A DNA stretch of 23,605 nucleotides, from the NCBI GenBank assembly GCA_024636575.1, contig JAGXGU010000050.1, positions 1 through 23,605 of the forward strand. The letters run 5' to 3'. Position 1 is the stretch's first letter, and each line of letters begins with the position of its first letter. Below, piece after piece: positions 7,347 to 16,021 of the stretch. Under the pieces are notes generated by a model. It was not told the origin of the DNA. It was given only the letters and a program-made list of their open reading frames with translations, and did no database searches. The position numbers were made by a program, and so were the translations under genes. This stretch comes from Altererythrobacter sp. (GTDB lineage Bacteria; Pseudomonadota; Alphaproteobacteria; Sphingomonadales; Sphingomonadaceae).

Positions 7347-10250
7347 GTGGAAGCACTGATTATTGCCGTCCTTGGCGGCGCGATCATCTATCTGTGGAAC
7401 CGCACGACTGATCTGCAGCGCCAGATCGATTGGCTGAAACAATTGGTCGAAGCCGTGCCTGCTGGTCCAGTCGATCCGATACCGGCAAGCAGGCCTTCCG
7501 AAATTCCGGAATCAGTGGCCGCTCAGCGGGCAGTTCCGGATGCAGTTGCGATGCAGGCCGCGCCAACGCGCAGGGCCGAACAGCAGTTCGAACCAGAACC
7601 TGAATCCATCGAGCCGCGCCATCGCATCGCCTTGCCCAGCATATCGCTTGATTTCGAAGATCTGTTCGGGCGGCGCCTGCCAATCTGGGCGGGCGGTATT
7701 GCACTGGCAGTTGCCGGGTTCTTCCTCGTGCGATATTCGATCGAGGCCGGGCTGATCACGCCGCCCGTCCGCGTGATCCTCGGCTTTGCATTCGGGCTGG
7801 TGCTCCTCGCGGCGGCGGAGGCGGCATTTAGGTTCGAAGGCTTGATCAGGGATGAACGCGTGCGCCAGGCGCTGGCCGGGGCCGGATTGGCGACGCTCTA
7901 CGCCAGTTTCTACCTTGCTGGTTCGGTCTATGGATTGCTCGAATCGACCTTGTCCTTCGCCGGATTGGCTTCGGTGACCGGCGCCGCAATTGCGCTGTCG
8001 TTCCGGTTCGGCTTGCCATGCGCGGTGCTTGGGCTGGTCGGCGGATTCGCCGCGCCGACGCTGGTCGGCAGCGAAGATGCGAATGTGCCAATGCTGGCGC
8101 TATACCTCGCACTGGTCACCGCCGGGCTGGCATTGACCGGCAAGCGGCAGGACCGCGCGTGGCTGGGCCTTGCATCGCTGGGCGGCGCGCTGGGCTGGGG
8201 AATACTGCTGCTGACCACTGGTTTCGACAATGCCACGGATACGCTGGCGGTTGGCGGTTTCCTGCTGCTGATCGGCGCGGCGATGCCTCTGCTGCTGGCG
8301 CATGACAGCCTGCTGGGGTTTGGCCGTGTGGCAGTGGCCGGGCTGGCGACGCTGCAAATGGCTGCACTGGTCGATCAGGCGAATTACACCTTCCTGGCGT
8401 GGAGCCTTTATGCGCTGCTGGCGGCGGGGATCGCGCTGCTGGGCAGGAAATATCCCCGAATGCGCGAAGGCAGTGCGGTTGCCGCGGCGACGGCGCTGTG
8501 GATGCTGGCCATCTGGCCCGATCCTGCGGGGAGGGACTTTGCCGTGACCGGCACTGTCTTCGCGGTGATTTTCGCGGGGATGCCCGTGCTGCATGTGTGG
8601 CGCGGGCGGCAGGTCGCCGTGGATGTCTGGCAGCTGAGCTTGTTCCCGCTTGGCCTGATAGTGGCGGCGATTTGGCATTTTTCGGGTGATTTCGACAGGA
8701 TGCAGGCCGGATTGGCCGGCACGGCCTTTGCCCTTTCCGCATTTCCTGCACTTGCGGCCTGGCGGCTATTGCCCGAGGCAGGGGTGCCGCTTTTGCGCCA
8801 TGCCGCTATTGCGCTCAGTTCAGCAACCATAGCATTGTTCGCCGCAGGCATTCTGGCGACGCCAATGTGGGCAGCGCCGGTGGTCGGCGGCGTTGTGGCT
8901 TGCGGAATTTCGGCGCTTGGCCGGCACAGGTCTGACCGCGCGCTGGCCAATATCGGCTGGGGTCTTGCGTGGACCACCCTGGTCGCGTGCCTGATCACGG
9001 TAGACAGTTCCGCCCAGTTGGAACGCGCGATGGGCGAAGCCGAAACCGAAAACGCGCTGCGGGATATGCTGCGCTGGATTGCCGCTGCCGTGCCATTTGC
9101 ATTGCTTGCAGTTGGCGAGCCGCGCAAGACGCTGGTCCAAATTGCGGAAGGCTCCGCCGCGCTGCTCGCTTATGTGGCGCTGGCCCAGATCATTCCGGCA
9201 GACTATCTCGCCTGGGCCGCCGCCGCTGCTGCAATCCTGCTGGCCGGGCGCATGGCCAACAGGGTGGCCGCCCCGATTACCCTGTGGGCGATTGCCGCAT
9301 TGTGGGCACTGTGGCCGCTTGCTGTCTGGCTGGGGGCGGGTTTGAATTCCTTGTTCGGGATACCGATCATGGTATCGGACTTACCAGCAGTCATAACCGT
9401 AATGATGCGGATATTGCCGGTGCTGGCGGCGGGGGCCGGGCTGTTGCGGTTTGCACCGAATGCATTTTTCTCAGCCCGGAAATTGATGTTTGGCGGTGTT
9501 GCTGCGCTGGGATTTGTTGCCGCGCATATAGTGTTCAAACAGCTATTTGCGCTCGATACCATGGAACAATTCCATAGCGCCGGATTGATTGAGCGGACCG
9601 CTTGGGAAGCGGCATTGCTGGCAATCGGCTATGGCTTGTACCAACTGGGAACGGAGAGAAATTCTGCCGCGCTGAACATGGCGGGCCGGGTCACCACAGC
9701 GGCGGCCTTCGCGCATTTTGCCTATTTCACCATCATAATGCACAATCCGCTGTGGGCACCGCAATGGGCCGGGCCTTGGCCGATCCTCAATTTCCTGCTG
9801 CCCGCCTATGCAATCGGTGCGGCCGCGCTATTGTTGCTGCGCCGGATGTGGGGTGCCGCCCGTCCGATCATTCTGCCGGTGTTCGATGCCATCATCATGG
9901 CGTTGATATCGCTGCTCGCGCTGTCTGAGCTGCGGAATGTCTTCGCTGGTGGCTGGCTCACCTCGATCCCGGTCACCCAGACGGAGGACTTGCTAAGGTC
10001 CCTGCTCGGGATCGTGCTGGCAATCGGCTTCCTGCTATGGGGATCGCGATCCGATACGCGGTCATGGCGGATCGGCTCGCTCGTGCTCATGCTGGGCGCG
10101 GTGCTGAAAGTGTTCTGGTTCGACACGGCCGCGCTGGAAGGGCTGACCCGGATTGCGTCCGTGATGGCGCTGGGCTTCAGCCTGATCGGGATCGGCTGGT
10201 TCTATTCCAGACAGCTGTCACGCCCGGCTGCATCGGTCATCGCCGAATAG
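7347..10250 (+). CDS. DUF2339 polytopic membrane protein
   Basis: A 967-residue inner-membrane protein starting at GTG 7347 behind a good AGGGGGAA ribosome site. It begins with one hydrophobic helix (ALIIAVLGGAIIYLW), continues with a polar heptad-like stretch and a Pro/Glu/Arg-rich cytoplasmic linker up to about residue 105, and from FGRRLPIWAGGIALAVAGFFLV onward is an almost unbroken series of hydrophobic helices, probably more than twenty. This architecture (N-terminal anchor, linker, giant membrane domain) is that of the DUF2339 family, whose function is not established; a role in envelope or transport has only been guessed. No catalytic motif is visible. It runs in the same direction as the preceding 86-residue gene and converges on the FMN reductase gene. 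Confidence 0.88.
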   Translation: MEALIIAVLGGAIIYLWNRTTDLQRQIDWLKQLVEAVPAGPVDPIPASRPSEIPESVAAQRAVPDAVAMQAAPTRRAEQQFEPEPESIEPRHRIALPSISLDFEDLFGRRLPIWAGGIALAVAGFFLVRYSIEAGLITPPVRVILGFAFGLVLLAAAEAAFRFEGLIRDERVRQALAGAGLATLYASFYLAGSVYGLLESTLSFAGLASVTGAAIALSFRFGLPCAVLGLVGGFAAPTLVGSEDANVPMLALYLALVTAGLALTGKRQDRAWLGLASLGGALGWGILLLTTGFDNATDTLAVGGFLLLIGAAMPLLLAHDSLLGFGRVAVAGLATLQMAALVDQANYTFLAWSLYALLAAGIALLGRKYPRMREGSAVAAATALWMLAIWPDPAGRDFAVTGTVFAVIFAGMPVLHVWRGRQVAVDVWQLSLFPLGLIVAAIWHFSGDFDRMQAGLAGTAFALSAFPALAAWRLLPEAGVPLLRHAAIALSSATIALFAAGILATPMWAAPVVGGVVACGISALGRHRSDRALANIGWGLAWTTLVACLITVDSSAQLERAMGEAETENALRDMLRWIAAAVPFALLAVGEPRKTLVQIAEGSAALLAYVALAQIIPADYLAWAAAAAAILLAGRMANRVAAPITLWAIAALWALWPLAVWLGAGLNSLFGIPIMVSDLPAVITVMMRILPVLAAGAGLLRFAPNAFFSARKLMFGGVAALGFVAAHIVFKQLFALDTMEQFHSAGLIERTAWEAALLAIGYGLYQLGTERNSAALNMAGRVTTAAAFAHFAYFTIIMHNPLWAPQWAGPWPILNFLLPAYAIGAAALLLLRRMWGAARPIILPVFDAIIMALISLLALSELRNVFAGGWLTSIPVTQTEDLLRSLLGIVLAIGFLLWGSRSDTRSWRIGSLVLMLGAVLKVFWFDTAALEGLTRIASVMALGFSLIGIGWFYSRQLSRPAASVIAE

Positions 10251-10260
10251 CAGGTTTGGA

Positions 10261-10291
10261 CCCGGCCCGTGGTAATCCGCATCTGGCCGGG
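10261..10291. terminator. Possible bidirectional terminator hairpin
   Basis: In the 55-bp gap between the convergent DUF2339 and FMN reductase genes, CCCGGCC (10261-10267) and GGCCGGG (10285-10291) form perfect 7-bp arms around a 17-base loop. The position suits a shared terminator, but there is no clear T-run on either side and the loop is long, so confidence is low. Confidence 0.35.
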
Positions 10292-10305
10292 ATTGTGAAA
10301 CCGGA

Positions 10306-10860
10306 CTAGCCGAATTTGCCTGCTGCGCTGACCACCTGATTGCCGATCAGTTCCAGTTGCGCCCTGGCTTTTACGTCTCGCAGATTGCCGGCTTCGTCGA
10401 ATGTTGCGGTGGTAGTGCGGATTGCTGCACCAACCGGGGTTGGCCAACCGCGCAGGGCGTGGGTGATGGTGCGAAGTGTCAGGAGCGTACTCATTGCCGC
10501 CTGATGGCCGAATGACGTTGCGATCAAGCCGACCGGGCGACCATGCAGATACGGGCGTTCGTCCGTCGATAGATCCTCGATATAATCCAGCGCATTCTTG
10601 ACCAGCCCGGAAATGCTGCCGTGATAGCCGGGTGACGCGATCAGGATGCCATCTGCGGCCCGCACGGCGGCGACCATGTCCTCACCGGCTTCCTTGCTGT
10701 GGCCCGGCCCGCCGTAAAATGGCAGCGAGCTCATATATTCGCCGTCGAAATGCAGCACGCTTGCGCCGGCAGCCTCTGCAGCGGCACTGGCCACGGCAAG
10801 GATCTTCTCGGTAGAGGAGCCAATGCGCGGCGTTCCGCCCAATGCTACGATCCGGATCAT
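10306..10860 (-). CDS. NADPH-dependent FMN reductase family protein
   Basis: A 184-residue flavodoxin-like reductase that would use NAD(P)H to reduce FMN or a quinone-like acceptor in the cytoplasm. The N-terminal MIRIVALGGTPRIGSSTEKIL carries the phosphate-binding G-x-x-R-x-x-S-x-T loop, and SPGYHGSISGLVKNALDYIEDL is the hallmark second motif that binds the flavin isoalloxazine ring and forms the dimer face. Length matches SsuE/ArsH-like members of this family. Its ATG overlaps the glpD stop in an ATGA arrangement, so it should be translated from the glpD message. Whether it serves glpD-linked redox metabolism or only shares a transcript is not clear. The natural partner (a monooxygenase) is not next to it. 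Confidence 0.9.
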   Translation of the reverse strand: MIRIVALGGTPRIGSSTEKILAVASAAAEAAGASVLHFDGEYMSSLPFYGGPGHSKEAGEDMVAAVRAADGILIASPGYHGSISGLVKNALDYIEDLSTDERPYLHGRPVGLIATSFGHQAAMSTLLTLRTITHALRGWPTPVGAAIRTTTATFDEAGNLRDVKARAQLELIGNQVVSAAGKFG

Positions 10861-12362
10861 ATGGTCGTTACTTTCTGGCTGAGGTATTCGGACAGTGCCG
10901 TCACTTGCTTGTCGTTGAATAGCAGACCCAGCTTGCTTCGCCGCCACAAGATATCTTCGGCTGTGACAGCCCATTCGTGGGCGACCAGATAATCCACCTC
11001 GGCCGCAGACAATCCGCACCCGAAATCTTCACCGAGGTCGGACCGACTGTGCGCATCGTCCAACCAGAATCTGCACCTGGTCCCGTAAGCCTTCACGATC
11101 CGGTCTACGTCCTTCGGGGCCAGGAATGGGTAATCCGCCTGGTAGATCGCTGCCAGCGCCGCCGCCCCTTCCATCGGAAAATCGCCCCCGGGCAGTGCTG
11201 CCTGCCCCGTCCAGTGATTCCCTAGGTCAAGCGGCAGGTAAGGTTGCAGCTTGTCCACCGCTTCTTGTGCCACATGGCGGTAGCTGGTGATCTTCCCACC
11301 GAAAATCGACAGCAAGGGGTGGCCGCTGCCTGAATGATCCATTTCCAGCACATAACCGCGGGTCGCAGCTTCGGGGCGGCCCGATCCTTCATCCAGCAGC
11401 GGGCGCACACCGGAATAGGTCCACACGACATCTTCGGGCGTGATCGCGGTCTTGAAATATTGGTTTGCGCCCTCGCACATATAGGCAATTTCCGCTGCGC
11501 TGGCCTGTGCCTCGAACTCGCTGGATTGATGATCCTGGTCCGTGGTCCCGATCAGGGTGAATTCGCGCTCGTAGGGGATAGCGAAGAAAATCCGCCCGTC
11601 CGGAAGCTGGAAGAAATAGGCGTAATCATGGTCGAACAGCCGGCGGACGATGATATGCGAACCGCGTACCAGCCGCATCTTGCGCCGGGTGGTGGTATCG
11701 GCGCGCTCCAGCAGGTGGAGGACCGATGGCCCGGCGGCATTAACCACGCATCTGGCTGTGAAGTGATGTTCGGCGCCGCTGTGATCTGTTGCCGATACGG
11801 TCCAGCTTTGCGTATCGTGTGCCAGGCGGGTGACTTCCATCCGGGTGCGGATTTGCGCCCCCCGGTCCGCCGCATCCATCGCATTCAACACCACCAGCCG
11901 GGCATCGTCCACCCAGCCATCGGAATATTCGAACGCCTTTGTCAGGAACGGTTTAAGCGGCTTTCCGGCGGGATGTTTGCGCAGATCGATCGATTTCGTC
12001 GCAGGCAATTTCTTGCGGCCGCCAATATGGTCATACAGGAACAGGCCCAGCCGCAACAACCAGCGGGGGCGCAGACCGGCACGGTATGGGAGCACGAAGC
12101 GCATCGGCCAGATTATGTGCGGGGCAATTCGCCAGAGCGTTTCGCGTTCCTTCAACGCTTCGCGCACCAGGCCGAATTCGTAATGTTCCAGATAGCGCAG
12201 CCCGCCATGGATCAGCTTGGTCGACGCCGAGGACGTACCCCGTGCCAGATCGCCGCGTTCCAGCAGCAGGGTGCGCACACCGCGCCCGGCGGCATCGCGG
12301 GCGATCCCGGTCCCGTTGACCCCGCCGCCAACCACAATGAGATCGAAGTCGGGCTGGATCAT
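10857..12362 (-). CDS. glpD: Aerobic glycerol-3-phosphate dehydrogenase
   Basis: FAD-dependent, membrane-associated oxidation of sn-glycerol-3-phosphate to dihydroxyacetone phosphate, feeding electrons to the quinone pool. The protein is 501 residues from ATG 12362, the same length as E. coli GlpD. The dinucleotide-binding VVGGGVNGTGIARDAAGRG is at the N-terminus, followed by the strongly conserved SSASTKLIHGGLRYLEHYEF, the GFEYSD-like AFEYSDGWVDDARL, WTYSGVRPL and FGGKITSYR segments, and C-terminal SDLGEDFG and HEWAVTAEDILWRR. A GTG at 12452 would add 30 non-homologous residues, so I reject it although no strong ribosome site precedes ATG 12362. The usual partners glpF, glpK and glpR are absent here; the only linked gene is the overlapping FMN reductase. 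Expression is probably driven from the 241-bp gap upstream. Confidence 0.96.
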   Translation of the reverse strand: MIQPDFDLIVVGGGVNGTGIARDAAGRGVRTLLLERGDLARGTSSASTKLIHGGLRYLEHYEFGLVREALKERETLWRIAPHIIWPMRFVLPYRAGLRPRWLLRLGLFLYDHIGGRKKLPATKSIDLRKHPAGKPLKPFLTKAFEYSDGWVDDARLVVLNAMDAADRGAQIRTRMEVTRLAHDTQSWTVSATDHSGAEHHFTARCVVNAAGPSVLHLLERADTTTRRKMRLVRGSHIIVRRLFDHDYAYFFQLPDGRIFFAIPYEREFTLIGTTDQDHQSSEFEAQASAAEIAYMCEGANQYFKTAITPEDVVWTYSGVRPLLDEGSGRPEAATRGYVLEMDHSGSGHPLLSIFGGKITSYRHVAQEAVDKLQPYLPLDLGNHWTGQAALPGGDFPMEGAAALAAIYQADYPFLAPKDVDRIVKAYGTRCRFWLDDAHSRSDLGEDFGCGLSAAEVDYLVAHEWAVTAEDILWRRSKLGLLFNDKQVTALSEYLSQKVTTI

Positions 12363-12603
12363 GCGGGGCAAATCATTTGGGGTGGGTTGATCCTGTTGTT
12401 CTGGGGCGAAATCGCGCGGGAGATACCATGTCTGGCACGGCCTGCCTATCACAAGCGGACCTGCAATATGCGTGACGGAAAATGTAGTAACTGTTCTGTA
12501 TTTCCGGGCCGGTTAAGCCGTGCCGCCACGCGACACAACACTGGACTGCTGCCCGATCGGCATTAAATAGCCCAGCGATGAAACATGCTTTGGATCAAAT
12601 GCG
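12363..12603. other. Divergent intergenic region between glpD and trhO
   Basis: This 241-bp gap is the longest in the window and must carry promoters for both directions. I see AT-richer DNA around 12478-12502 and at 12563-12570 (ATTAAATA, possibly a -10 for trhO), but no pair of boxes I would defend. No RNA gene, riboswitch or repeat was recognised. Part of it is an open frame continuous with glpD (to 12452), which lacks family resemblance. Confidence 0.4.
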
Positions 12604-13584
12604 ATGAACGACAGCGCTGAAACGCCAATATGTGTCGCCGCGCTGTATAAATTCGCGCCGGTGACGGATGCCGGCACACACCGCAATGCCTTGGCCGATT
12701 TGTGCGACGATCAGGGTATCAAGGGCACCATCCTGATCGCGCGCGAGGGGGTGAACGGCACCATCGCGGGAACCGATGAAGCGATTGAACAGGTCCTGGC
12801 CAGCCTCCGCTCGATCCCCGGTTTCGATGATCTGGAGGCGAAATTTTCCCGCGCGGCCACGATGCCGTTCCACCGGATGAAGGTGCGGATCAAGCCCGAA
12901 ATCGTGACCATGGGCCAGCCCGATATCGACCCGCTGGTAGATGTGGGACAATATGTTGCGCCGGGCGAATGGAATGCGCTGATCAGCGATCCCGATACCA
13001 TTGTGATCGATACTCGCAATGATTACGAAACCGCTGTCGGCACCTTCAAGGGAGCGATCGATCCCGATTTGAAAACCTTCCGCGATTTTCCGACATGGTT
13101 CCGGGCGCAGCGCGAAGGGTTGCTGGGGCAGGGCCGGTTGGAGGATGGGTCCAGGCCGCCCAAGGTCGCAATGTTTTGCACCGGCGGCATTCGCTGCGAG
13201 AAATCGACCGCATTCCTGAAATCCGAAGGTGTGGAGGCTGTCTATCACCTCAAGGGCGGCATCCTGAAATATCTCGAAACCGTGCCTGCCGAAGAATCAT
13301 TGTGGGAAGGCGAATGCTTCGTCTTCGACCAGCGGGTGACAGTGGGGCAGGGGCTTGCCCCCGGATCGTACCGGCTATGCCACGCCTGCCGCCGACCTCT
13401 GACCGAAAAAGATGCCGCATCCGACCTGTTCGAGGAAGGCGTCAGCTGCCCCGCCTGCTATGGCGAGCGGACCGAAGCGCAGCGTGCCGGATACCGCGAA
13501 CGCCAACGTCAGGAAATGAAAGCTGCAGAGGCGGGGATCGCCCATGTCGGGGCACGGCTGAAGCCGAATAAAGCCCCCAAATGA
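12604..13584 (+). CDS. trhO: tRNA uridine(34) hydroxylase, rhodanese-domain family
   Basis: A 326-residue YceA/TrhO protein that hydroxylates U34 of tRNAs, leading to 5-hydroxyuridine derivatives at the wobble base. The N-terminal ferredoxin-like domain includes YKFAPV, the conserved GIKGTILIAREGVNGTIAG and the MKVRIKPEIVTMG segment. A rhodanese domain follows with DTRNDYE and the catalytic loop CTGGIRCEKS starting at C192. The C-terminal C-x-x-C pairs (LCHACRRPL and CPACYGER) form the zinc-binding tail typical of the family. The length fits. The stop overlaps the next ATG by four bases (ATGA), so the GST-like gene is translationally coupled. The ribosome site before 12604 is weak. Confidence 0.94.
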   Translation: MNDSAETPICVAALYKFAPVTDAGTHRNALADLCDDQGIKGTILIAREGVNGTIAGTDEAIEQVLASLRSIPGFDDLEAKFSRAATMPFHRMKVRIKPEIVTMGQPDIDPLVDVGQYVAPGEWNALISDPDTIVIDTRNDYETAVGTFKGAIDPDLKTFRDFPTWFRAQREGLLGQGRLEDGSRPPKVAMFCTGGIRCEKSTAFLKSEGVEAVYHLKGGILKYLETVPAEESLWEGECFVFDQRVTVGQGLAPGSYRLCHACRRPLTEKDAASDLFEEGVSCPACYGERTEAQRAGYRERQRQEMKAAEAGIAHVGARLKPNKAPK

Positions 13585-14216
13585 CTGCGATGCCGGTTCT
13601 CTACAGCTTCCGGCGATGTCCCTATGCGATGCGGGCACGGCTGGCGTTGCTGGTCAGCGGCACGCGCTGCGAAGTGCGTGAAGTAAAACTGTCGGCCAAG
13701 CCGGAAGCCCTGATCGAGGCGTCTGACAAGGCCACCGTCCCCGTGCTGGTGTTACCCAGCGGAGAAGTGATCGACGAAAGCATCGATGTGATGCGCTGGG
13801 CCCTTGCGCGCAGTGATCCTGAAGGCTGGCTGGAACGGGATAACAGCGCCTTGATCGCCGCCAACGATGGTCCGTTCAAATACCATCTCGACCGGTATAA
13901 ATATCCGGGTCGTTACCAGAATTGCGATGCTGCGGAACATCGCGCTGCGGCGATGGACCATTTGCAGGTGCTGGAAGGCTGTTTGGCGGCGCAGCCATAT
14001 TTGTCGGGCGACCGGCGCGGGCTGACCGATCTGGCAATCATGCCGTTCATTCGCCAGTTCGCGGCAACCGACCGGGAATGGTTCGCGGGCCAGCCGATGC
14101 CCCGCCTTCAGCACTGGCTGGAAACCCAGCTGGAATCGCCCTTGTTCAAGAGCGTGATGGACAAGCTGAAGCCGTGGACGCCCGGTGATGAACCCGTATA
14201 TTTCCCGGCCAATTAA
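13581..14216 (+). CDS. Glutathione S-transferase family protein with CPYA motif
   Basis: A 211-residue two-domain GST-fold protein. The N-terminal thioredoxin-like domain has VLYSFRRCPYAMRARLAL, with CPYA at the place where glutaredoxin 2 carries CPYC, followed by the cis-proline strand ATVPVLVLPSG and the E-S pair of VIDESIDVM that binds the glutathione gamma-glutamyl group. The C-terminal helical domain contains the LTDLAIMPFIRQFAA helix with the N-capping Asp. One cysteine suggests thiol-transfer (omega/beta-like) chemistry rather than conjugation; substrate unknown. Start ATG 13581 overlaps the trhO stop. Its stop (14214-14216) shares bases with the stop of the convergent chemoreceptor gene, so there is no room for a terminator between them. 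Confidence 0.88.
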   Translation: MTAMPVLYSFRRCPYAMRARLALLVSGTRCEVREVKLSAKPEALIEASDKATVPVLVLPSGEVIDESIDVMRWALARSDPEGWLERDNSALIAANDGPFKYHLDRYKYPGRYQNCDAAEHRAAAMDHLQVLEGCLAAQPYLSGDRRGLTDLAIMPFIRQFAATDREWFAGQPMPRLQHWLETQLESPLFKSVMDKLKPWTPGDEPVYFPAN

Positions 14217-16021
14217 TCCTGATCGTTGCGAATGCGCTGCAGGAACATATCCACCTGATTGCGCAATGTGGCGGCCTGGCCTTCCAGGTCGGTCGCGGAA
14301 TTCAGGACCTGCGACGCAGCAGCCCCCGTCGCCAGCGAGCTTTCTTTCACATTGCCGATACCAGAGGATACCTCGTCGCTGCTGCGCGCTGCCAGGTCGA
14401 TACTGCGTGCCAGATCATGCCCGGCAACCGATTGCTGGTCCACGGCAGATGCAATCGAGATTGCGGTGGTTTCAAGCTGTTCCACCTGTGTGCTGATCGA
14501 ACGCAGCGCGTGGACGGATTCATTGGTTGAATTCTGCATGGCGCGGATTTGCCCGGCAACTTCCTCGGTCGCGCGGCTGGTTTGGGCCGCCAGTTCCTTG
14601 ACTTCGGATGCCACCACCGCAAATCCGCGACCTGCTTCGCCGCCTCGCGCGGCTTCTATCGAAGCATTGAGCGCGAGAAGATTGGTCCGCTTGGCAATGG
14701 ACTGGATCAATTCGACCACCTGCCCTACCTGCGATGCGGAATCTGCCAGGGTCGACATCTTGCCATCGGCTACACCGGCGGATTCAGATGCCTTGCGGGC
14801 CAATTCTGCCGATGTTGCTGCCTGACGGCTTATTTCACCGATCGACATTGCAAATTCGTCGCTGGCTGCTGCTGCTGCGGTGACGCCGGAGGATGCCTCC
14901 TGCATTGAATGCGCCGCGCGGCTGGCCTGGTCGGAAGCGGTTTCCGCGGTTTTCTCCATCGCCCCGGCGGTGGTCTTGAGCTGGGTAGATGCAGCTGCGA
15001 CGCTGCTCACGATGTCGCCGATGGTCAGTTCGAATTTGCTCGCCATCTTGGACAGCATTTGTGTCCGTTGCTGGCGGCGAACTTCGCGTTCTTCGGATTC
15101 TTGTTCTGACTTTGCCAAGGCCAGTTTTGCGCGTTCGGCGGCATCGGCCTGCAGATCTTCCAGTTCGAAAGCCAACAGGCGGAACTTTTCCAGGGTTCGC
15201 GCCATCTCGCCGATTTCATCTCCACGATCTCGCCCTGGAATCGTCAGATCTTTCCTACCCTTGGCCAGGGCGGACATCTGCTCGGTAATATCGGCAATCA
15301 CGTCGCCAATGTCACGCTGGAAAATACGCATCACAAGCAGCGATGAAGCAACCGCCAGGACTACCAAAATCATGAAGCCGATGATTTGCAGGATCAGCAG
15401 ACGGCTGTGTTCCTCGTTCAGCAGTTTAACTTGGGCCACCAAATGACCCGATAGTGTTTCAGAGGCTTCGGCCAAGGCCGATCCGGCGCTAGCTACGGCC
15501 GTTGCATCGGACTGTTCGATGGCCGTCCCCATCTCGGTGAGACCCTCATCCATCTGTTCAAGTTCCCGGGCCACATCTGTTTGACGCGGGTCGATGAGTT
15601 CCTGCATGGCTGCAACACGGCTTTTTTCTTCAGTTACAGCGGCAATCGCGGCGACCGCGTCGGATTGTTCTTTCGAAACGAGATATTGGTCGGAAAGGCG
15701 GCGAATTTCCGCAATTTCGCCCATGTTTTCGGCCGCACCCAGCGTCAGCTCATACTGCTCACCTATGGTCTGAGATTTGTTCCACAGCAGCGTATATCCC
15801 AGCAAGACCGCAGCAGCGATCAATAGTGCAAAGGCTAGATTGCCGCCAAAGATTGCCCGCAATTTCCCGGCGATCGACTGCTGGGCAAACCAATGGGCCA
15901 CCTTGTTCCTGGAGGGTGGACCAGCGACATAGCTTGTCGCAGAGCTGTGGGGCAATTGCGCTGTACTGTCGCCACGCTCGTCATTCCCGACTTCTGGCGT
16001 AATTTCGGTCATGGCGTTCAT
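14213..16021 (-). CDS. Methyl-accepting chemotaxis protein with HAMP domain
   Basis: A 602-residue transmembrane chemoreceptor. The layout is a polar cytoplasmic N-terminal extension (residues 1-57), TM1 at about 60-80, a periplasmic segment of roughly 125 residues that looks like a four-helix bundle (residues 82-206), TM2 at about 208-232, HAMP at about 233-283, and a cytoplasmic signalling coiled coil with the conserved hairpin tip AKRTNLLALNASIEAARGG near 443-461 that contacts CheA and CheW. No C-terminal NWETF-like pentapeptide is present, so CheR and CheB must act without that tether. The N-terminal extension before TM1 is unusual because most such receptors have fewer than 15 residues there. 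Its ATG overlaps the stop of the upstream GGDEF/EAL gene (ATGA). It is the last gene of the chemotaxis operon. The ligand is unknown. Confidence 0.94.
   Translation of the reverse strand: MNAMTEITPEVGNDERGDSTAQLPHSSATSYVAGPPSRNKVAHWFAQQSIAGKLRAIFGGNLAFALLIAAAVLLGYTLLWNKSQTIGEQYELTLGAAENMGEIAEIRRLSDQYLVSKEQSDAVAAIAAVTEEKSRVAAMQELIDPRQTDVARELEQMDEGLTEMGTAIEQSDATAVASAGSALAEASETLSGHLVAQVKLLNEEHSRLLILQIIGFMILVVLAVASSLLVMRIFQRDIGDVIADITEQMSALAKGRKDLTIPGRDRGDEIGEMARTLEKFRLLAFELEDLQADAAERAKLALAKSEQESEEREVRRQQRTQMLSKMASKFELTIGDIVSSVAAASTQLKTTAGAMEKTAETASDQASRAAHSMQEASSGVTAAAAASDEFAMSIGEISRQAATSAELARKASESAGVADGKMSTLADSASQVGQVVELIQSIAKRTNLLALNASIEAARGGEAGRGFAVVASEVKELAAQTSRATEEVAGQIRAMQNSTNESVHALRSISTQVEQLETTAISIASAVDQQSVAGHDLARSIDLAARSSDEVSSGIGNVKESSLATGAAASQVLNSATDLEGQAATLRNQVDMFLQRIRNDQD

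Noticed and set aside
10861..11019. N-terminal extension of the FMN reductase into glpD
   Set aside because: It would overlap the highly conserved GlpD C-terminus; MIRIVALGGTPR at 10860 is the standard start of the family and forms an ATGA coupling.
12363..12452. 30-residue N-terminal extension of GlpD from GTG 12452
   Set aside because: GlpD from ATG 12362 already has the family length (501) and starts directly before the FAD-binding strand; the extension is Pro/Gln-rich and not conserved in the family.
11334..12566. 410-codon plus-strand open frame opposite glpD
   Set aside because: The minus strand is a textbook GlpD; the antisense product has no domain features and low-complexity composition.
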